Source of the DNA: Erysipelotrichaceae bacterium
GTDB taxonomy: Bacteria; Bacillota_I; Bacilli_A; Erysipelotrichales; Erysipelotrichaceae
DNA: 10,555 nt
Assembly: GCA_900754715.1 (NCBI GenBank)
Contig: CAAEDX010000023.1
Coordinates: 1-10,555, forward strand
Direction: 5' to 3'
The position numbers and the translations under genes were made by a program. Numbering within the stretch: position 1 is the stretch's first letter; every line of letters begins with the position of its first letter. Below, one piece after another: positions 1-8,100 of this stretch. The notes beneath the pieces were generated by a model that saw nothing but the letters and a program-made list of their open reading frames with translations, was not told where the DNA came from and did no database searches.

Positions 1-264
1 GTTGATGTCTTCATATTGCAGCGTATGCATGTAATCGTGCATGCTGTCCAGCGCGCGATACAGCGCGTCATCCAGCATGTCTTTCTGCTGCAGCGCGGTC
101 TGCACGGCCGACCATTTGATCAGGTCCTCATCATCTCTGATGCGGCAATCCACATGATGGTCTTCCAGAAACTGTTCCAGCTCCCGGACTTCTTTTTTCA
201 GCGCGGAAAGTGATACGGCATTCTTGCCATTCTGCTTTTCCAGCACTGTAAAGATATCCTTCAT
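1..264 (-). CDS. Unrecognised small protein, N-terminal part (cut by window edge)
   Basis: The reading frame is open from an ATG at 262-264 through 88 codons to base 1, so the C-terminus lies outside the window. The ATG overlaps the rsmE stop as ATGA, and a purine-rich ribosome-binding site (GAGGGGAAAGGA) sits directly before it, which decides the start and suggests translational coupling to rsmE. The visible part is hydrophilic and looks largely alpha-helical, rich in Leu, Lys, Glu and Asp, with a probable short coiled coil around residues 18-36. There is no signal peptide, membrane segment, cysteine cluster or nucleotide-binding motif. I do not recognise a family. The context (downstream of two rRNA-modification genes) suggests a cytosolic role but does not identify one. 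That it is a real gene is likely; its function is unknown. Confidence 0.7.
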   Translation of the reverse strand, partial: MKDIFTVLEKQNGKNAVSLSALKKEVRELEQFLEDHHVDCRIRDDEDLIKWSAVQTALQQKDMLDDALYRALDSMHDYMHTLQYEDIN

Positions 265-998
265 TCCTTTCCCCTCGATTCCAGTTCATATCCGATCGCG
301 GCAAGCATGGCGATGGCCGCGGTCTCAGCACGCAGGATCCGCGGGCCCAGCGACACACACGCAAAGCCTGTTTGCATGCTTTGTTCCACTTCCTCTGGCG
401 CAAAGCCGCCTTCGCATCCGATCATGACGCTCACCGAAGCAAACGATGTATGCCGCAGCGCGCTGGATAAGCGCTGCGCATGATGATCCGCGCGTTCATA
501 AGCGATCAGGTTCAGGTCGCTTCGCGCCTCATCCAGCTGTCCCAGCGTAAGCGGCGCAAGGACCGGCATCCGCGTGAGCCGACGGCTTTGTTCACAAGCC
601 TCAGCGGCGATGGCGTTCCAGCGTTCCAGCTTCTTTCCCGCTTTTTCCTTAGGCAGCCTGGCTACACAGTAGCGCGTCTGCAGCGGGATCACGCGAGCGC
701 AGCCCAGTTCAGCAGCCTTCTGCAGCACGAGCTCAAAGCGCTCAGCGCGGATCAGGCTCATGATGAGCGTGACCTCAGCTGGCAGCTGCGTCGCGGCCTC
801 GATCAGCGATATGGGCATTGCCTGCACTTTTCTGCCCTCCGCATGAATCTGGGCCAGCATCATCGCTCGTTCATCGCTCAGCGCGATCTGCTCGCCTTCT
901 TTCATGCGCATGACATGCAGGATATGGTGGCTCTGCGCATCATCGAGCAGCACCGGCTTTCCGATGCACAAAGGTTCATTTACGAAATACTGCTGCAT
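261..998 (-). CDS. rsmE: 16S rRNA (uracil-1498-N3)-methyltransferase RsmE
   Basis: The 245-residue product matches the usual length of RsmE, the SAM-dependent SPOUT enzyme that methylates N3 of U1498 in helix 44 of 16S rRNA on the assembled small subunit. Residues 1-65 form the PUA-like RNA-binding part, including the SHHILHVMRMKEG stretch. The rest is the trefoil-knot methyltransferase domain, with KAAELG (94-99), EACEQSRR (133-140), the SAM-site motif IGCEGGFAPEE (193-203) and SLGPRILRAETA (216-227), all hallmark motifs in the expected order. The ATG at 996-998 has a ribosome-binding site (TGAGGTAG) just upstream and lies 3 bases after the rluB stop. Its own stop overlaps the next start by 4 bases. 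It therefore belongs to an rluB-rsmE-small gene transcription unit. No damage is visible. Confidence 0.95.
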   Translation of the reverse strand: MQQYFVNEPLCIGKPVLLDDAQSHHILHVMRMKEGEQIALSDERAMMLAQIHAEGRKVQAMPISLIEAATQLPAEVTLIMSLIRAERFELVLQKAAELGCARVIPLQTRYCVARLPKEKAGKKLERWNAIAAEACEQSRRLTRMPVLAPLTLGQLDEARSDLNLIAYERADHHAQRLSSALRHTSFASVSVMIGCEGGFAPEEVEQSMQTGFACVSLGPRILRAETAAIAMLAAIGYELESRGKE

Positions 999-1001
999 GC
1001 G

Positions 1002-1742
1002 CTACCTCAGATTGGTGATCTTGCCTTTGATGGCCAGGGCGCGAAGCATCTTGACTTCATGCGGTCTGAGCAAGCGGTATTCACCTTGGCTCAGGTCGCT
1101 GCAGCCCAAAAAGGCAATCTGCTTGCGATGCAGACGGCGCACGGTATAGCCCAATGCCTCCATCATCCGCTTGATCTGCCGATTCTTGCCCTCATAGATC
1201 GTCAGGTCGAAGCTGCACTGGTTCTTTTTCGTATCTTTTTCTGTGATCTTAAACTTGCAAGGCAGTGTCTTATAGCCGTCATCGAGCACAACGCCTTCCT
1301 TAAGTGCCTTCATGTCCCGTCCGTCAAGGATGCCGTTGATGGTCAAATTATACGTCTTGGGCAGATGATAGCGCGGATGCACGATCAGATTGGCAAATTC
1401 CCCGTCATTGGTGATGATCAGCGCGCCGCTGGTATCGTAGTCAAGGCGGCCCACGGAAAAGACGCGCTCCTCGCAATCCATCAGATCGATCACGGTCCGG
1501 CGGCCGCGGTCATCGCTGGATGCGCAGAGCGTATGCTTAGGCTTGTTCATGAGATAATACACCTTGTTCTCGCGAACGATGCGTTCGCCATCCACTTCGA
1601 TGATATCTCCTTTCTTCACTTGCGCGCCAAGGCGGTCAACGACTTCCCCGTTCACCTTTACCCTGCCTTCCACGATAAACTGTTCAGCCTTGCGTCTTGA
1701 TGTGATGCCGCTGGCCGCGATCACTTTCTGCAATCGTTCCAT
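1002..1742 (-). CDS. rluB: Pseudouridine synthase RluB (RsuA/RluB family, 23S rRNA)
   Basis: This 246-residue protein belongs to the RsuA/RluB/RluE/RluF family. RluB converts a uridine in the helix 89-90 region of 23S rRNA (U2605 in E. coli) to pseudouridine. Residues 2-50 are an S4 RNA-binding domain (LQKVIAASGITSRRKAE). The catalytic motif GRLDYDTSG is at 98-106, with Asp101 the expected catalytic residue, and the family motif EGKNRQIKRM is at 184-193. An upstream in-frame extension to about 1841 exists, but the S4 domain begins exactly at the ATG at 1740-1742, and a strong ribosome-binding site (AAAGGGGAGGG) lies 7 bases before it, so I chose that start. It follows spmB after 111 bases and precedes rsmE by 3 bases. 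Assignment to RluB rather than RsuA rests on length and on the spmB-rluB gene order. Confidence 0.93.
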   Translation of the reverse strand: MERLQKVIAASGITSRRKAEQFIVEGRVKVNGEVVDRLGAQVKKGDIIEVDGERIVRENKVYYLMNKPKHTLCASSDDRGRRTVIDLMDCEERVFSVGRLDYDTSGALIITNDGEFANLIVHPRYHLPKTYNLTINGILDGRDMKALKEGVVLDDGYKTLPCKFKITEKDTKKNQCSFDLTIYEGKNRQIKRMMEALGYTVRRLHRKQIAFLGCSDLSQGEYRLLRPHEVKMLRALAIKGKITNLR

Positions 1743-1749
1743 GCACTCG

Positions 1750-1760
1750 CCCTCCCCTTT
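1750..1760 (-). promoter_or_regulatory. Ribosome-binding site of rluB
   Basis: The minus strand reads AAAGGGGAGGG, ending 7 bases before the ATG at 1742. It is purine-only and close to the anti-Shine-Dalgarno complement. It decides the start in favour of 1742 over in-frame starts further upstream. Confidence 0.8.
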
Positions 1761-1779
1761 CTCGTTTTGATTCCTTTGT

Positions 1780-1808
1780 ATTTTACACAAAACGACTGCT
1801 TTTGAAAA
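1780..1808 (-). promoter_or_regulatory. Candidate sigma-A-type promoter for rluB-rsmE
   Basis: In the only sizeable intergenic gap (1743-1853), the minus strand has TTTTCA at 1808-1803 (4 of 6 against TTGACA), a 17-base spacer, and TAAAAT at 1785-1780 (5 of 6 against TATAAT). Transcription would begin near 1773, about 30 bases before the rluB ATG, leaving room for the ribosome-binding site. The surroundings are A/T-rich compared with the flanking genes. A small palindrome (CTTTTGAAAAG, 1799-1809) covers the -35 element and could be an operator, but is short enough to be chance. I saw no terminator hairpin after spmB, so read-through from the spm genes is also possible. Confidence 0.5.
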
Positions 1809-1853
1809 GGATTTTCGTGAAAGTGAGCGGCAAATCATCACACAGCTTTCATC

Positions 1854-2363
1854 TTATCCGCCATAGCACATGAGTCCCAGCACGATGGCCAGCGTGATGC
1901 CGGTCACATCCGCGATCAGCCCGATCCCCAGCGCGCTCTTGATCTTGCGCACACCGACACTGCCAAAGTATAAGGCGATCACGTAAAATGTCGTATCGGT
2001 GGCGCCTTGCAGGATGCTGCCGATAAAGCCGGCCAGTGAGTCGACACCTTCTTGCGTGAAGATCGAATGCAGGATGGCCAAAGACGCGTTTCCGGAGATC
2101 GGACGAAAAAATGCCATCGGCCATACGGAAGCAGGCACGTTGGGAAAAAGGGAAGTGAAAAAGCTGCTCACCCGGTCCATGAGCGTGCTCATGTCGAGCA
2201 CATCGACCATCAAGAGCATCGCCAGCATGGCTGGATAGACGCTGACAAACAGGTCCAGTCCTTCTTTTACGCCGTTGACGAAGCTTTGGTATGCGTTCAC
2301 GCGATGGAAGAGCGCCCAGATAAGCACAAAGAGCACGCTCAGCGGCAGGATCCATTTATCCAC
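1854..2363 (-). CDS. spmB: Spore maturation protein B (SpmB, nucleoside-recognition/Gate domain)
   Basis: This 169-residue polytopic membrane protein is recognised as SpmB, which acts with SpmA during dehydration of the spore core. Hydrophobic segments lie at about 4-20, 38-56, 110-132 and 143-166. Family-typical motifs are SFVNGVKEG (27-35), FFRPISGNASLA (85-96) and GATDTTFYVIALYFGSVG (120-137). I chose a GTG start at 2361-2363 because the hydrophobic N-terminus typical of the family begins there and a GGTGGTGGAAC sequence lies just upstream. An in-frame ATG at 2480 would add about 39 residues translated from the spmA coding region in another frame, unlike the family. The GTG overlaps the spmA stop by 8 bases, so the two genes are probably coupled. 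Biochemical activity is not established from sequence; the Gate domain hints at transport. Confidence 0.9.
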   Translation of the reverse strand: MDKWILPLSVLFVLIWALFHRVNAYQSFVNGVKEGLDLFVSVYPAMLAMLLMVDVLDMSTLMDRVSSFFTSLFPNVPASVWPMAFFRPISGNASLAILHSIFTQEGVDSLAGFIGSILQGATDTTFYVIALYFGSVGVRKIKSALGIGLIADVTGITLAIVLGLMCYGG

Positions 2364-2925
2364 GGTAGTTCCACCACCGATCGACGAGCAGGCCGACGAT
2401 CGATGCGCAAGTCGTCGCCAGCACCGCATAAGGAAGGAAGCCCATGACATCTTGGGCATGGAAGGCGGCCCGTATGGCAATGATGGAAGTGGAAAAGAGC
2501 GTGACGCCGGCCGTATTCAGCACGAGGAAGGTAACCATCGGCCGGGAGGCCGTGTCTTTCTTGGGGTTTTCCTCTTGCAGCAATCGCATCGCCTTCAGGC
2601 CGGCGGGCGTCGCGGCCGAGCCTAGGCCGAACATGTTCACGACGACATTGGTCACGATATAGCTCAGCGCTTCCGGGTTGCGCACATCCGGAAACAGCCG
2701 CGACAGCAGCGGGTGAAACAATCGTTCGAAGCGGTGCAGCAGCCCGCTGTCTTTGGCTACATTGAGGATGCCGTTCCAAAAGCAGGTCACGCACAGCAGC
2801 GGCACGACAAAATCAAAGGTATCTTTGCCGATGCGCATGAACAATGCGTTGAGCTCTTCCGGTCCTCCATTGCCCATGGCAAAGATCAGCCCCGCGCACA
2901 GGCAGATCAGCCATATCCTGTTCAT
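2356..2925 (-). CDS. spmA: Spore maturation protein A (SpmA, nucleoside-recognition/Gate domain)
   Basis: This 189-residue integral membrane protein is recognised as SpmA, the partner of SpmB in spore maturation. Visible membrane segments are about 3-19, 36-56, 86-101, 128-152 and 163-181. The conserved stretch NMFGLGSAATPAGLKAM at 97-113 and TFLVLNTAGVTLFS at 132-145 are characteristic of the family. The ATG at 2923-2925 forms an ATGA overlap with the stop of the upstream carboxypeptidase gene and has an AGAGGA ribosome-binding site close by. Its own end overlaps spmB. The dac-spmA-spmB order matches the B. subtilis dacB operon, whose products influence spore cortex and core hydration. Non-sporulating Bacillota also retain these genes, so their presence shows lineage rather than proven sporulation. 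Confidence 0.92.
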   Translation of the reverse strand: MNRIWLICLCAGLIFAMGNGGPEELNALFMRIGKDTFDFVVPLLCVTCFWNGILNVAKDSGLLHRFERLFHPLLSRLFPDVRNPEALSYIVTNVVVNMFGLGSAATPAGLKAMRLLQEENPKKDTASRPMVTFLVLNTAGVTLFSTSIIAIRAAFHAQDVMGFLPYAVLATTCASIVGLLVDRWWNYRG

Positions 2926-3890
2926 GCGTCCTCTGGCGCATAGACATATTTGCGCACTTCATTGTCCACCACGGTCTCGATGCAATAGTTCCCCGCCTCC
3001 ATGAATTCCTCGGCCCGATATGCTTCTCCTTGTTTCAGGCAGAGACGCAGATCCGCATCGATCCGATAACGTTTTCCCGCGATCGCATACGTGCCTGGCC
3101 GCAGGATGAGCACATCATCATATGCCGCAAATACTTCTTCATACTTTTCCTCATGGAACGCAAAATCATCGCTCATGCGGAAAGTGACGATATAGGCTTC
3201 CAGATCTTCTTTCTCTGCACTGCTCACCAAGGTGCGCCCGGCTTGTTTCGTATAGCCGGTCTTTCCGCCATTGGCATAGGGGTACGTGTCCAGAAGATGG
3301 TTCTTGTTCACCCATACCTGCCCTCTGGCGTTTTCATATGACGCACAAGAGACGATGGCGCGGAATACCGGCAGGCTCATCGCATGGCGCATGAGCAGGG
3401 CCATGTCATAGGGAGAAGAGAGATTGCCGCCATCTTCCTCATCGAGGCCGCTGGGATTGCGGAACAAACTGTCATTCATGCCGAGCTGTTCGGCCTTATC
3501 GTTCATCCAGCCCACAAAGGTCTCCGCGTCTTTGGCCAAGCCGCAGGCGATCACCATGGCCGCGTCATTGCCGCTGCGCAGCATGAGCCCATAAAGCAGA
3601 TCTTGCAGCGTCATCTTTTCGCCTTCTTTCAAATAGATGCTGGAACCGAGGGCTTCGCGGATCTCGGCGCCGGCTTCCAGCTCCTCTCCCAGCAAGCCGT
3701 GTTCCAACGCCACCACGGCCGTCATGATCTTCGAAACGCTCGCCACGCTCTGGACCTGATGCAGGTTCTCTCCCATCAATACCCGTCCATCTTCCGCCAT
3801 CACGCAATATGCTTCGCCTGAAGCTGCCTGTATCGGCAAAGCGTTCACGCAAAGCAGCAGGCACAAACAAAAAGCAGACAATCTGCGCAT
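2922..3890 (-). CDS. Secreted D-alanyl-D-alanine carboxypeptidase (peptidase S11, DacB/DacF type)
   Basis: This 322-residue low-molecular-weight penicillin-binding protein should remove the terminal D-Ala from peptidoglycan pentapeptides outside the membrane, limiting cross-linking. Residues 1-23 are a signal peptide (MRRLSAFCLCLLL, likely cut after PIQA or PIQAA). The active-site motifs are complete and ordered: SVSK (51-54, Ser51 nucleophile), SGN (106-108) and KTG (210-212). A further domain of about 60 residues follows. I chose the ATG at 3888-3890, preceded by GGTGAT, because the positively charged signal-peptide end begins there. A TTG at 3905 would add five residues, with no better ribosome-binding site. 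The stop overlaps spmA by 4 bases. Synteny favours the B. subtilis dacB role in spore cortex, but family resemblance alone cannot separate DacB from DacF, so I give no symbol. Confidence 0.92.
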   Translation of the reverse strand: MRRLSAFCLCLLLCVNALPIQAASGEAYCVMAEDGRVLMGENLHQVQSVASVSKIMTAVVALEHGLLGEELEAGAEIREALGSSIYLKEGEKMTLQDLLYGLMLRSGNDAAMVIACGLAKDAETFVGWMNDKAEQLGMNDSLFRNPSGLDEEDGGNLSSPYDMALLMRHAMSLPVFRAIVSCASYENARGQVWVNKNHLLDTYPYANGGKTGYTKQAGRTLVSSAEKEDLEAYIVTFRMSDDFAFHEEKYEEVFAAYDDVLILRPGTYAIAGKRYRIDADLRLCLKQGEAYRAEEFMEAGNYCIETVVDNEVRKYVYAPEDA

Positions 3891-3939
3891 AGCATCACCA
3901 TTCAAGTATATGATGATCCTGTCATGAGATTGTCTGCTT
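3872..3939 (-). repeat. Perfect 13-bp inverted repeat enclosing the start of the carboxypeptidase gene
   Basis: AAGCAGACAATCT at 3872-3884 is the exact reverse complement of AGATTGTCTGCTT at 3927-3939. The 42-base loop (3885-3926) contains the GGTGAT ribosome-binding site and the ATG at 3888-3890. In the minus-strand transcript the 3' arm runs into a U-rich stretch (CUUUUUGUUUG) inside the signal-peptide codons. The arrangement resembles a terminator or attenuator with a large loop, placed just after jetD. Role is inferred; it could also be a protein-binding palindrome. Confidence 0.5.
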
Positions 3940-3949
3940 CATCGGCAAT

Positions 3950-5185
3950 TCATGGTTTATGACCGTACATATGAAAGCTGATGATCTCTTGTTCCAGCTT
4001 GACGCCTTCGCTGAGCATGTAAGTGACGGTATCTTGATAGAGCGCTTTTTGCGCCAGTTGGTTCAGGCGGCTTTGATCTTGTGCCGTCAGCGGCTGCAGA
4101 CAGTCTGCGTAACGAGGATCACGCAGCTCCTGCACCGACATATGCCAGAGCGCAAACGGGATGCCGGTCATGGTGCACAGATGCGCATGGATATAGAAAC
4201 CGCCGGCATCGATATCGCCGAAATGGCAGAATGACAGCTGCGGATTGTCGGCGTGCACCTGTTTCAGGAAATCACGCTGTGTCCGGTTAACGTAGCCGCC
4301 AAGGTAAAAGAAAGCAGAGTTTCGCTCATGGCAGCGATAATAAGCGGTCTTATTTTCCACAGTGATGAAGCGCTGCGCATGCACCTGTACCGTTTCGATG
4401 TCTTTCAGCTCTTCGGCCGCGAATTCGATGCCCCCAGGAAAGGCGCTGACTTCGATCAGCGTGCCGCTTTTTCGCAAGGTGATCTCGCCTTTCAGGCAGA
4501 AACGCTGCTGCTCGGGATAGATCTGATGATCCATCAGGATCTCGCTGAGCATCTCATCATGGCCGCATGGCCGTTTGGCTTGGCTGCGCAATCTGCGGCA
4601 GACCGCATCGCAAGTCTTTTCTTCAAAATACTTCGTGGAACCGTAGACCATCTGGGAGACCTCGCGCACATAGAGAGGAACGGTGTTGTTCTCGATAAAC
4701 ACGAGCGCGCGCAGGATGTCTGCTTTCTGTTCATAATTGGCCGGGATGCGGTTATGCTCAAGGCTTTCGCGCATTTCCTGGCACAGCGCATCGGCCGCGG
4801 GCGACTTGCCTTCATAGCGGCGGATGATGGCGCGCACGATGTCCATGCGCTCATGTTTGGACTGATAGCCATAGTGTTCTTTCAGGTATGCTTCGATCGT
4901 TTCGATCTGGCTGTCTTCCAGATAGATCGTTTCGATCTCATTGCTGTAACGCTGCATTTCATAGCGGATGAATCCGGCCTTGAGGCATTGCTGAGCCGCT
5001 TCATTGAGCGCTTCGATCTCCGTTGGGTCGCCATCGTTGCGCCGGTATGCGCGATAGAGCTTTTCGGGCTTCAGCGCGGTCCGGCGGTTGATCACGTTGG
5101 TGCCATCGTCTTTGCGGCTGCGGCGGTATGCCTCGGCCAGCTGCATCAAGATCGCTTTGACATAATCATTCTGGTTCGTCTTCAT
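3950..5185 (-). CDS. jetD: JetD, Toprim nuclease subunit of Wadjet
   Basis: This 411-residue protein matches JetD, the topoisomerase VI-like Toprim subunit that cuts circular DNA once the JetABC motor has engaged it. The N-terminal half (about 1-200) contains probable winged-helix and arm regions (the former DUF3322-type part). The C-terminal half is the former DUF2220-type Toprim domain. Metal-binding residues are visible: Glu277 in ITVENKT (274-280) and Asp324 and Asp326 in HFGDIDAGGFYI (321-332). A conserved-looking LSEGVKLEQE (391-400) closes the domain. The ATG at 5183-5185 overlaps the jetC stop as ATGA, with GGGAG eight bases upstream after a short spacer. It is the last gene of the operon, ending 59 bases before the carboxypeptidase start. 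It appears intact and full length. Confidence 0.92.
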   Translation of the reverse strand: MKTNQNDYVKAILMQLAEAYRRSRKDDGTNVINRRTALKPEKLYRAYRRNDGDPTEIEALNEAAQQCLKAGFIRYEMQRYSNEIETIYLEDSQIETIEAYLKEHYGYQSKHERMDIVRAIIRRYEGKSPAADALCQEMRESLEHNRIPANYEQKADILRALVFIENNTVPLYVREVSQMVYGSTKYFEEKTCDAVCRRLRSQAKRPCGHDEMLSEILMDHQIYPEQQRFCLKGEITLRKSGTLIEVSAFPGGIEFAAEELKDIETVQVHAQRFITVENKTAYYRCHERNSAFFYLGGYVNRTQRDFLKQVHADNPQLSFCHFGDIDAGGFYIHAHLCTMTGIPFALWHMSVQELRDPRYADCLQPLTAQDQSRLNQLAQKALYQDTVTYMLSEGVKLEQEIISFHMYGHKP

Positions 5186-8100
5186 CGTGTCTGCTCCCGC
5201 TCATGGAACTGAACGACGCCCATGCGCATGATATCAGGCCGGATGCGCAGTACTGGCAGGATGACCTCGCATTCATCGCCGATCGTCTCGGTCTTGTCCG
5301 GTGAGCAGAAGATCAGCTGCAGCTGCTGGCGCCGCATGAATTCGAGCATGATCTTCACATTGCCTGGGTCCATCTTGGCAAATGGCTCATCGATGAACAC
5401 GAGCCGGGTGGAATTGGTCTTCTGGTTATAGATCATCAGCAATGCTGAGGTCAGGATGAGCAGGTAAGGGATCTGCACTTCCGCGCCGGAATTATAGCCG
5501 GTCTGACGAGAGAGCTTGGCATGATCCAATACCTCATTGGTGATCAGGATCTCATAGGTCATGTAGTTGCGGTAATCCGCAAAGTGCGCGATCTTCTCTT
5601 CGCTGTTTGTCTCGATGACGCGGTTGATGATGCGCCGCAGCTCTCGTTCAAGCTGCTCTGCTTCTTCTTGTGAATGCGAGGCATCCAGGTCAAGCATGCC
5701 TTGCTCGGCCATGCCGCCCAGCTGTTCTCGTTCATCCAGACAGCGGGCATAGCGGATGATCTGCATATATTCCGAACCGTCTTTGACGTAATCGACGGCA
5801 AACTGATATTTTGAGGAGAAATTGAGCTTGGCCAGCTCGATGTTGATCTCGCGCAATTCATCTTTAGCGCGCTCGCATGATTTGAGGATCATGAGCACAA
5901 ACTCATTCTTGAAGATCTCTTCATAGCGGCGGGTCTGCTCATCGAGCTTCTTGCGTGTTTCTTGCAGATCATCCATCCAGATGCGGTCTTTGCGGGCCGC
6001 ATACTGCTTGCGGTTCTCAATGCCGACGCGCAGACCGCTGTCGGGATAACGGGCCTGATAGCCGGATTGCAGGCGGATCAAGTCTTCCTTTGCTTTTTCG
6101 ATGCGCTGTTCGGTCCGGGTCCGGCTTTGCGGCAGCAGCAGGCCGCCGCTGCCGCTGCTGCCATTCTGCAGATATTTCTCATATGCTTCCACCGCTCTTT
6201 GTAAGAGCGCGTAATGTGCTGTCTCAAAGGCATGATACTTCTGCTCGACCTGTTCCTGTTCCTGCATGTGCTCGCCAAGCATTCGCTCATCATGATCGAT
6301 TCGCGCATCTAAACGGGTGGCCTGTTTCCTTTGCTCATCTTGTTCCTGCTTGATCGTTTCGCTCTGGACGCGCAGCTTTTCCACAAGCGCAAAAAGCTCC
6401 ATATATTCCTGATTGTCCTCCTGCGCCTTGATCAGCTGCGCGAGCTGTTGCTTGGACGCATTGACCTGCATCATCGTCTTCTGATAAGCGTCGTGGGCGT
6501 CGTAGCGATAGCTGCGGAAAAACTCGCGGTCATTCTTGAGCATGTTCTTGCGGGCGGTCAGCTCTTCTTGCTGAAGCAGCAGCGCCCGCTTTTCGTCGTT
6601 CAGCCGCTCAGCGGCTTTTTCGGCGCGGATGCGGTTGAGTTCAAAGCTCTCCTGGCCCAGATAATAAGAACGGATACGGTCAAAGCGCAGGAAATAGCTG
6701 TCCATGGCAACGGATACCCTTCCTTCTTTGGAAATGGCGTTCTCATAGTTGCGCACTTCATGGATGTCCACGGCGTGCATGCGGCCCAGCTGATAGTCAA
6801 AATAACGCTGTGCCACTTCATTGCGGATACGCAGAAAATGCACCGGAGAATCTTTTTGTGGCTCGATCGTCTTGCGCATCAGCAGCTTCGTATTGAACAA
6901 ATGGGCATATTTGTGCGCAGAACGGTTCAGCACGTCATCTGCGATATCATAATAGCGCGGATCGACGAGGATCGTGTAGCGTCTTGGTCCCAGAAAAGCC
7001 TCGATCGCGTCGCGCCATGCTTCGTCTTGCAAGGCGATCACGTATTCACAGGCAAACTTTGCTTCTGAAGCGATGCCGCGCCGCTTGAATTCCTGATTGA
7101 TCTCTTCGCGCAGGCCGACGTATTCCGGGATCAGGGAATAGGCGCTGCGATGCTTGCGACATTCCTCGATGATCTGCAGCTGCTGCTGGATGGCGGCATT
7201 GGTCTCTTTCAGCTGCCCTCTGATCTGCCCGAGCTCGTCGATCAGCTTGTCATGCGTTTCGTCAACCGCGCTCTTGAGCGCTTCTATCGCCGTCTCTTTT
7301 TCCAAGCTGGTGAAACGGCTGCGCTCGCACAGGCCCAGCAGCACAGAGCGAGGCAATGACTCATCTTCCTTCAGCAAAGAGAGCATTTCCTTTACTTTCT
7401 GCTGGAAGCGCTCCAGCTCGTCCATGTCGCTTTGCAAGCGCTGTGACTCTTGCTGCAGCGATTCCAGATGGCGCTGTTCTTCCGCGATCATCTTGGCGCA
7501 ATCCATCGCGTTCAGGTTCACTTGAGCCTGGATCAGTCGCTCATCGGTATCTCTGGCGCGCTTGTCCAGCGTCCGCAAGAACTCGGTGATCTCTTCTTTC
7601 TGCCGGGATGCCAGCTGACGGTCTTGCGCAAGCCGGCTGATCTGGTGTTCGAGCTCTTGCTTCTTTTTATAGCACTGTTTGATGTCATCCATCAACAGGC
7701 GGTCTTTTTCTCTTTCCCAGAGGTCATACACTTTCAATATCCCATCCAGTTCGCTGACTTCTTCTTCGATCATCTGAAACGTATGATTCAGCTTATCGAT
7801 ATTTGCTTTTGCCTCGATGAGCTTGGTGAAATCGACGGGCTTGTCTTCCAGCACGCTGTCGCGGATGAACCGATCTACCTTCGCACTCGGATCGTAAGTC
7901 ATGATCCCGCGCAGGCGCCGCAAGTAAGCGGGCAGCTGGCTCAGCCCCATCTTCATCCCGGTCATCTGCAGGAACTTGGGCAGTCCTTTTTCCCGATCCA
8001 TCATGATCAAAGAATACGCTTTCTGCAAGCCATCGGCGGAATAAGGCTGTTCTCTGCCCTCTTCCATATAGGTATGCGAGACTTCATCCAGCCGCGTATC

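Noticed and set aside
480..1700. Long plus-strand open frame of 406 codons across rsmE and rluB
   Set aside because: It lies antisense to two genes with unmistakable family motifs, spans their junction, lacks a plausible domain and has no ribosome-binding site. It is an effect of codon usage on the opposite strand.
1849..2355. Second minus-strand frame of 168 codons within spmB
   Set aside because: Arg/His-rich translation typical of a wrong frame, whereas the spmB frame gives membrane segments and family motifs.
3891..3949. Ordinary intrinsic terminator between jetD and the carboxypeptidase gene
   Set aside because: No compact GC-rich hairpin with a U-tract lies within the gap. The only strong pairing is the long-loop 13-bp repeat, whose 3' arm is inside the next coding region, so I list it as a repeat of unknown role.
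4253..5212. Plus-strand open frame of 319 codons over jetD
   Set aside because: Antisense shadow of jetD. Its sequence shows no recognisable motif, while the minus strand has the Toprim residues and an ATGA junction.
6131..6165. Trinucleotide-like repeat (GCAGCAG, GCCGCCGCTGCC) as a regulatory or mobile repeat
   Set aside because: It is in frame within jetC and encodes the Gly/Ser-rich break; no copies elsewhere in the window support a mobile or CRISPR-like repeat.
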